Of a stretch of DNA of 64,000 nucleotides, positions 59,155 to 64,000 are shown piece after piece (the first letter of the stretch is position 1; each line of letters starts with the position of its first letter). A program made the translations under genes and the position numbers. Source of the stretch: Falsibacillus albus (lineage in GTDB: Bacteria; Bacillota; Bacilli; Bacillales; DSM-25281); assembly GCF_003668575.1 (NCBI RefSeq), contig NZ_RCVZ01000002.1, forward strand, positions 248,001-312,000, read 5' to 3'. The notes beneath the pieces were generated by a model, which saw only the letters and a program-made list of their open reading frames with translations, was not told the origin of the DNA and made no database searches.

Positions 59155-60396
59155 TTATGCTGATTTTTCGCCGCGCTGGATCTTGACGGTCCTTCTTTTT
59201 TCCGTTTCTGCCACGATCATGGCACATGAGGCATCGCCTGTAATATTAACGGCAGTCCGTGCCATATCCAAAATACGGTCAATCCCAAGAATCAAGCCAA
59301 TTCCAGCAACAGGCAGGTTGACGGAACTAAGCACCATGGCTAGCAAGATCAAGCCGACACCTGGTACACCGGCTGTCCCTATACTCGCCAATACAGCTGT
59401 CAGCACAACCGTAGCAAGCTCGCCAATCGAGAGATCGACATGATAGACCTGTGCAATAAAGACAGTGGCAACACCTTGCATGATCGCCGTACCATCCATG
59501 TTGATTGTTGCTCCCAACGGCTGGACAAAACTTGAAATAGTTTCTGGCACCTTTAAGTTCTTTTGAGCTGTTTCCATGGAAATCGGCAGCGTTGCGTTAC
59601 TGCTTGAAGTACTGAAAGCAACTCCCATTGCCGGGGAAAACCCTTTGAAAAAGGATAGTGGATTCTTTCTGGCAAGCAGCGCAACGGCACTTCCATATGT
59701 GACAACGCCATGCACAATCAGAGCAAGAACAACAACAATCATGTATATTCCCATCGCCTTAATTGCATTCCATCCCTGGCTGCCGATTGCGGAGGCGATT
59801 AAGCCGAACGTTCCGTATGGTGCGAATTTCATTACTAATGTAACAAGGTACATCATGATTTCATTTCCTTGTTCCACTAGATTGTAAATTCCTTTTGTTT
59901 TTTCACCTAGAGCTGTCAATGCCAGTCCGATGAAAATGGCGAGTGCGATGATTTGAAGCATATTTCCTTCATTCAAAGCCCCGAAAGGGTTTTTCGGGAT
60001 GATATTGAGTAGAGTGTCTGATACCGGCGGAGCTTTTTCAGCACTAAAACTTGCTGAAGCAGTATCGAAATGGCCAGCTAAACCTGGTTTAATGATATAT
60101 GCTAGACCGATGCCAATGATGATGGCAATGCATGTCGTAATCAAAAAATAAGAGATGGTTTTCAAACCGATTCTTCCTAATTTTTTTGGATCGCCGAGAC
60201 CTGCTGTCCCTAGAATGATTGAAAAAAGGACAATCGGAACGACCAGCATACTGATTAAATTCAAGAAGATTTTTCCGAGAGGTTTAAATAAGTAAGGATC
60301 TAAAATATTGAACACGCTAGGAGCAGCTACATTTAGAATGATTCCAACGACTGCACCTGCTATTAAACCGAGAATGATTTTTGTGGTTAATTTCAT
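59155..60396 (-). CDS. Sodium/proton:dicarboxylate (glutamate/aspartate) symporter
   Basis: 413 aa from the ATG at 60396 (MKLTTKIILG) after GGGGG; two earlier ATGs are less well placed. DAACS family: FLNLISMLVVPIVLFSII, the serine-rich FSTSSSNATLPISM re-entrant loop, GATINMDGTAIMQGV and GIDRILDMARTAVNITGD (cut: DRILDMARTAVNI) are the substrate and Na+ binding motifs. It imports glutamate, aspartate or C4-dicarboxylates. GltT- or DctP-like; substrate cannot be chosen. Operator-like palindromes lie upstream. Confidence 0.88.
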   Translation of the reverse strand: MKLTTKIILGLIAGAVVGIILNVAAPSVFNILDPYLFKPLGKIFLNLISMLVVPIVLFSIILGTAGLGDPKKLGRIGLKTISYFLITTCIAIIIGIGLAYIIKPGLAGHFDTASASFSAEKAPPVSDTLLNIIPKNPFGALNEGNMLQIIALAIFIGLALTALGEKTKGIYNLVEQGNEIMMYLVTLVMKFAPYGTFGLIASAIGSQGWNAIKAMGIYMIVVVLALIVHGVVTYGSAVALLARKNPLSFFKGFSPAMGVAFSTSSSNATLPISMETAQKNLKVPETISSFVQPLGATINMDGTAIMQGVATVFIAQVYHVDLSIGELATVVLTAVLASIGTAGVPGVGLILLAMVLSSVNLPVAGIGLILGIDRILDMARTAVNITGDASCAMIVAETEKRRTVKIQRGEKSA

Positions 60397-60435
60397 ATGC
60401 ATACCCCCAAATATGTTTTTCATGATGTTTTTTGA

Positions 60436-60474
60436 CAAACTAGTTTGAAAAATAAAAATGCTCAAACTGGTTCA
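60436..60474 (-). promoter_or_regulatory. Two operator-like palindromes upstream of the symporter gene
   Basis: CAAACTAGTTTG (60436-60447) is a perfect 12-bp palindrome; CAAACTGGTTCA (60463-60474) is a near copy 27 bp away. They straddle the presumed promoter region. Binding protein unknown. Confidence 0.45.
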
Positions 60475-60698
60475 AAATAAACTTACCCGCCCTCTATTAA
60501 CTTTAAACATGAAAACAGATTTTTTCAAATTCATTCTTCTAAATGGTTCTAAAGACTTATGATATGGAAAAATATTGGGAAAAGCCTCGTTTCTCAGTTT
60601 ATTTATCTTTTTTCCAGAAACTTTCAATTTTTTTCTGCATATATTCTCTTCCTGCGGGTATAGGAATAGTACAAATAAAGAGAAAGGACTTCAGAGAA

Positions 60699-61130
60699 AT
60701 GTCAAAAAAACTTCTTTATTTTGTTTCATCCAATCATGAAAGAAGTTCAATGGCAGAGGCATGGGCCAAAAGACTTAATTTATCTGATTGGTCATTCATG
60801 AGTGCAGGTTGGTTCAACAATGATCGAAATCCCATGTCAATCAAAGCGATGGATGAACTCAATATTGATTTGACATCCACCCCCAACAGGACGGTAAATG
60901 ACCATATGATGGAACTAGCTGACTTCATCATTTCGATATACGACTTTGGTCAAGATCACTTTATCCCGATTCCGAAGGAACATCAGGATAAAATGATTGA
61001 ATGGGACATTAAGAATCCTAATCTGCATGGTCAATCTTTACTGGAAAAATGGGCTGCCTATCAGGAAGTTTGCGATGACATCGCAACGAAAGTAAAAAAA
61101 TTAGAATCCAGTCTCAACGTTTATATGTAG
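60699..61130 (+). CDS. LMW phosphatase/ArsC-like protein with a degenerate P-loop
   Basis: 143 aa from the ATG at 60699, 10 nt after AAAGGA. The start LLYFVSSNHERSSMAEAWAKRL aligns with the arsenate reductase/LMW-PTP P-loop C-x5-R-S-x-MAE (YFVSSNHERSSMAEAWA here). The nucleophilic Cys is Ser and the loop is one residue shorter. AGWFNNDRNPMSIKAMDELNID (cut: NPMSIKAMDELNID) keeps the fold. It should be catalytically dead and may bind a ligand or partner. Some bacilli annotate it as a low-molecular-weight phosphatase family protein. Confidence 0.75.
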   Translation: MSKKLLYFVSSNHERSSMAEAWAKRLNLSDWSFMSAGWFNNDRNPMSIKAMDELNIDLTSTPNRTVNDHMMELADFIISIYDFGQDHFIPIPKEHQDKMIEWDIKNPNLHGQSLLEKWAAYQEVCDDIATKVKKLESSLNVYM

Positions 61131-61132
61131 GA

Positions 61133-61170
61133 GTGCCTCAAAAGAGGAATCTTCTGAGGCACATTTTTAC
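61133..61170 (+). terminator. Intrinsic terminator
   Basis: GTGCCTCA and TGAGGCAC arms with an inner AGA/TCT pairing, followed by ATTTTTAC. Confidence 0.85.
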
Positions 61171-61188
61171 TTAATCACACCAGTTGCC

Positions 61189-62217
61189 TTAGGTGAAATA
61201 CTCCAATTTTGCTTTAGGAAAATATTTTTCTATATATCCCCCCAAAACATCCTTCATTTTCTGTTCTTCATCCTTTGGATAAATATATTTGCCTATCCCA
61301 TATCTCCCCCATTTATACCGTCTTTTTTCTTCGTCCAATTCAAGTTTTGTCATCGGATAATTTTTTTGTATGACACGTTTAGCCGGCTTGGTGAATCTAT
61401 GCTGTATCAATTCAAATGTCAGGTCTTCTTTTGCTTCTTTCGATAATTCACCTTCCAGCCGCTCAAAAAGATCCCTATAACCGTCTTCCCACCCATCATG
61501 CAAATAAATCGGGGCGATGATAAATCCTAGTGGATAGCCCGCACCGGCTACCTTGCCAGCTGCTTCTATTCTCTTGGCGAAAGGCGATGTACCCGGCTCG
61601 AAATTCTTGATCACATAATCCGCATTCATACTGAAGCGGAATCGTGTCTTTCCATTATGTTTTGCATCCAGCAAGTGGTCGACATGATGGAACTTTGTTA
61701 CAAATCTCAACTTTCCGTATTTGGATTGTCCAAAGTACTCGATTGCCTTCTTCAATGTATGGGTGATATGGTCGATCCCTACAATATCTGAAGTACAGGA
61801 TGCTTCAAATCTTGTGAACTCAGGTGCCCTCTCCTCCATATACTTTTCAGCCGCATCGAAGATCTCGTCTGTATTTACATACGTACGGATATAGGGCTTG
61901 CTTCCCATCGTTGTTTGAAGGTAGCAATAATGGCAATGCCCCATGCAGCCTGTCGCAAAAGGGATGGCGTATTCTGCCGAGGGCTTGGAGGTATCGAACT
62001 TCAATGTCTTTCGTACACCGACAACAAGCGTTGATTTTGCTACACGATATTTTTGGAAATGATTCTCTCCTGGTAAATTTCTGACTTGGTTATGCGAAGT
62101 CGTAAATCGAATTTCCACATCCTCTTTTTCGAATTTTTCCTTCAATAATTTCCCAAGCGGATAATTCAAAGCATCCGGTTCAAAGTAAACCAATTGAGGC
62201 ATGAAGGGCTTCACCAT
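61189..62217 (-). CDS. splB: Spore photoproduct lyase SplB (radical SAM)
   Basis: 342 aa, the length I recall for B. subtilis SplB. The radical-SAM cluster is C91-x3-C95-x2-C98 (ATGCMGHCHYCYLQ), and the H-donor Cys is C141 (EASCTSDIVGIDH). DEEKRRYKWGRYGIGKYIYP near the end is nearly invariant. It reverses spore photoproduct (5-thyminyl-5,6-dihydrothymine) during germination. It complements the SASP gene at 30101. GGGAGG precedes the ATG. Second gene of splAB. Confidence 0.95.
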   Translation of the reverse strand: MVKPFMPQLVYFEPDALNYPLGKLLKEKFEKEDVEIRFTTSHNQVRNLPGENHFQKYRVAKSTLVVGVRKTLKFDTSKPSAEYAIPFATGCMGHCHYCYLQTTMGSKPYIRTYVNTDEIFDAAEKYMEERAPEFTRFEASCTSDIVGIDHITHTLKKAIEYFGQSKYGKLRFVTKFHHVDHLLDAKHNGKTRFRFSMNADYVIKNFEPGTSPFAKRIEAAGKVAGAGYPLGFIIAPIYLHDGWEDGYRDLFERLEGELSKEAKEDLTFELIQHRFTKPAKRVIQKNYPMTKLELDEEKRRYKWGRYGIGKYIYPKDEEQKMKDVLGGYIEKYFPKAKLEYFT

Positions 62218-62233
62218 TCATTCCAACCTCCCT

Positions 62234-62479
62234 TTACATGTCTCCAAAATAATATTGATATGCTTCCTCTGCCTCAGCCTCTGTGGCATAAACAGCTACT
62301 TCATCTGTCAACGGATAGTAATTATCATACAAGAATATGGAGAGTCCCCCGTCATTCTCAGGATCTTGCACAATCGCAGCGGACTGTATATTGGCCACGT
62401 TTTGTGTATGCGGATTTCGGTAAAGGACATACACAATGTCCCCAGCTTTATAGGTTGAGCCATAGTCGTATATATTCAC
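62234..62479 (-). CDS. splA: Transcriptional regulator SplA (TRAP-like)
   Basis: 81 aa from a GTG at 62479, 9 nt after AAAGGGG. YKAGDIVYVLYRNPHTQNVANIQ (cut: GDIVYVLYRNPHTQNVA), SAAIVQDPENDGGLSIFLYDNYYPL (cut: LSIFLYDNYYPL) and ATEAEAEEAYQYYFG match SplA, a small beta-rich negative regulator of splB. In B. subtilis splAB is transcribed in the forespore by SigG. I could not find a convincing SigG promoter by eye. Confidence 0.88.
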   Translation of the reverse strand: MNIYDYGSTYKAGDIVYVLYRNPHTQNVANIQSAAIVQDPENDGGLSIFLYDNYYPLTDEVAVYATEAEAEEAYQYYFGDM

Positions 62480-62647
62480 TACATAGATCCCCTTTCAATT
62501 CCTTATTGTCTTCATTATTCCTCAGCACCAAGGAATCATGAATATTATGAGGAGGTAAAAAAAGGGATTGGAGCAGAATGTTTTTTTATTTCATTCGCTT
62601 TCCTGTATAATGAAAACGATTAAATTCGAAGGGGAGGCACTTACATA

Positions 62648-63550
62648 ATGGAAAGAATTAAATTGGCAGAGGAATTGTCTTTTTCAAGAATCATACACGG
62701 CTTATGGAGGTTAAACGAGTGGAACTACTCTTCACAAGAGACGCTCTCCTTGATCAATCATGCACTGGATGCCGGTATAACTACTTTTGACCATGCCGAT
62801 ATTTACGGCAGCTATACTTGTGAGGAACTGTTCGGTCAGGCTCTTGCATTGAACCCGAGCCTCCGCGAAAAAATGGAACTTGTCACAAAGTGTGGAATCG
62901 TGCTGGAATCTCCAAACCGTCCACAGCATCGATCACACCATTACAATACAAGCAAAGAGCACATCATCAAATCTGCAGAACAATCCTTGAAAAACCTGCA
63001 AACAGATTATATTGATGTATTACTCATACACCGCCCAGACCCGTTAATGGATCCGGAGCAGGTAGCCGAGGCATTTGCCGCATTGAAAAAAGATGGAAAA
63101 GTCCGCTATTTCGGTGTTTCCAATTTTAAAGAACACCAGTATCAACTTCTTAAATCTTACCTGGATGTTCCATTGGTTACGAATCAGCTGGAATTATCTG
63201 CGTATGAATTGGAAAATTTCGATGATGGCACCCTGAACTTATGTATGAAGGAAAGAATTGCCCCGATGGCCTGGTCGCCGCTTGCAGGTGGAAAAATATT
63301 TACTTCTGATGAAGAAAAAGCCGTACGTCTGCGCACTGCCTTACAAAAGGTAGGAAAAGAAATCGGAGCGGGAAGCATCGATCAAGTCATGTATACCTGG
63401 CTGCTGCATCACCCAGCGAAAATCATGCCAATTGTTGGATCAGGCAAAACGAACCGAATGGATTCAGCTGTCCAATCCTTGAAATTATCGATGAATGTCG
63501 ACCAATGGTTCGAAATCCTCCAATCCTCAATGGGCCACGATATACCATAG
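62648..63550 (+). CDS. Aldo/keto reductase (YcsN-like)
   Basis: 300 aa TIM-barrel AKR. D48 and Y53 (TFDHADIYGSYTCEE), K81 (LVTKCGI) and His near 127 (VLLIHRPD) complete the catalytic tetrad. GVSNFKEHQ, NQLELSA and MAWSPLAGG are typical NADPH-barrel segments, and IVGSGKTNRM is the cofactor-binding C-terminal part. Closest to the YcsN/YdhF group by its start (LAEELSFSRIIHGLWRLNEW, cut: SRIIHGLWRLNEW). Substrate unknown. GGGGAGG lies 11-12 nt before the ATG. Confidence 0.87.
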   Translation: MERIKLAEELSFSRIIHGLWRLNEWNYSSQETLSLINHALDAGITTFDHADIYGSYTCEELFGQALALNPSLREKMELVTKCGIVLESPNRPQHRSHHYNTSKEHIIKSAEQSLKNLQTDYIDVLLIHRPDPLMDPEQVAEAFAALKKDGKVRYFGVSNFKEHQYQLLKSYLDVPLVTNQLELSAYELENFDDGTLNLCMKERIAPMAWSPLAGGKIFTSDEEKAVRLRTALQKVGKEIGAGSIDQVMYTWLLHHPAKIMPIVGSGKTNRMDSAVQSLKLSMNVDQWFEILQSSMGHDIP

Positions 63551-63552
63551 AA

Positions 63553-63756
63553 AAGCGGAGCCGGCTCCTTCAGAGGCGTAGAGTCTTTTTTACATTTGGT
63601 TCTTTTCTCGTACTTTGTTGCTTCAGTTAATAAAGTAGGATTGTTTAAGCAAAGTTTCAACTTCAAATGAGCTGAAAGGTTAAATTCAATGAGATAACAG
63701 CTATTCTTCGTTAAAATCGGCAATAGGATTTTAACAACAATCTTTACGAAAACAGC
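63553..63756 (-). repeat. Cluster of repeat fragments after the AKR gene
   Basis: GAAAAGCGGAGCCGGCTC and AGAGGCGTAGAG (63553-63587) match the element at 16815. The block 63601-63664 is the reverse complement of 5921-5990. The block 63709-63756 is the reverse complement of 52639-52687. No gene is seen. Confidence 0.7.
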
Positions 63757-63770
63757 AATACAGTATGAAA

Positions 63771-63797
63771 CACCCTAGCATAATGTTAGGGTGTTTC
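63771..63797. terminator. Hairpin downstream of the YjcZ-like gene
   Basis: ACACCCTA and TAGGGTGT (with further GCAT/ATGT pairing). It stands 20 bp past the stop codon of the minus-strand gene. Confidence 0.6.
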
Positions 63798-63815
63798 TGT
63801 TTAAAAAAGCTTATC

Positions 63816-63941
63816 TTACAAAAATGAAGCACCGACAATGATCAACAAGATAAATAGAACAACGATCAATACGAAAGTTGAACCACCGTAACCATAGCCG
63901 TAGCCGCCGCCATAGCCACATCCACCGTAACCCCAGCACAT
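63816..63941 (-). CDS. YjcZ-family sporulation microprotein with Gly/Tyr head
   Basis: 41 aa: a Gly/Tyr/Cys-rich head ([20 protein letters not shown]) and the shared hydrophobic helix [20 protein letters not shown] strong AGGAGGTGAAAGG site precedes it. Fourth family member in the window, about 60 kb from the other three. The Gly/Tyr head resembles spore-coat-type sequences. Confidence 0.82.
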   Translation of the reverse strand: MCWGYGGCGYGGGYGYGYGGSTFVLIVVLFILLIIVGASFL

Positions 63942-64000
63942 ATCCTTTCACCTCCTGGGAAGTTGTTAAGGATAATCCTTACACTGCTACAATATTCAAC

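Noticed and set aside
62500-62570. SigG promoter of splAB
   Set aside because: A CATAATA occurs near 62536-62542 on the minus strand but has no -35 at the right distance.

Overview
The window is a stretch of chromosome from a Gram-positive, endospore-forming member of the Bacillaceae. Four things point there. Shine-Dalgarno sites are strong (AGGAGG type). Many promoters match SigA. There is a dense set of sporulation genes: alpha/beta SASP, the spore photoproduct lyase operon splAB, spore-coat ATP-grasp proteins YheC/YheD, YhaL, YhaX and YjcZ-type microproteins. Gene order also largely follows the yha-yhe-yhf region of Bacillus subtilis. I see no phage, plasmid or integrated mobile island. 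The accessory material is interspersed non-coding repeats between operons.

Layout. 1-5.5 kb: trpP with a TRAP target in its leader, a YtxH-type protein, the MarR-type regulator ScoC, YhaI, three YjcZ-like microproteins, the foldase PrsA and YhaL. 6-14 kb: RNase YhaM, the SbcC/SbcD-like pair YhaN/YhaO, ABC exporter YhaQ/YhaP and a YhzD-like protein. 14-20 kb: enoyl-CoA hydratase, HemZ, a broken NERD-like gene, YhaX, YheA and YheB. 20-25 kb: four translationally coupled YheC/YheD ATP-grasp genes. 25-30 kb: ferritin-like protein, YheE, a CstR-like sensor, a PucR-type regulator, sugar ABC ATPase MsmX, and a SASP gene whose predicted leader RNA folds like a tRNA. 30-39 kb: fumarase, a BirA-boxed operon (bioY, acyl-CoA ligase, thiolase homologue, SDR) and a TcyABC-like cystine importer. 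39-47 kb: CssRS secretion-stress two-component system with a secreted helical protein upstream, a 51-bp tandem repeat, and the BmrCD multidrug exporter behind a two-peptide attenuator leader. 47-55 kb: MFS transporter, SigB-type stress microproteins, class A PBP, universal stress protein, an XRE regulator and photolyase. 55-64 kb: TPP riboswitch with ThiT, ModAB, an orphan kinase, TatA, dicarboxylate/glutamate symporter, a degenerate LMW-phosphatase-like protein, SplAB, an aldo/keto reductase and a fourth YjcZ-like gene.

Themes. Several genes concern protein export and envelope stress (prsA, cssRS, the Spy-like protein, tatA, the PBP). Several concern spore resistance (SASP, SplAB, YheCD). 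RNA-level control is rich: TRAP site, TPP riboswitch, bmr attenuator, and the tRNA-like leader of the SASP gene, which is the most unusual signal I found. At least four families of non-coding interspersed repeats recur between operons, one nested inside another.
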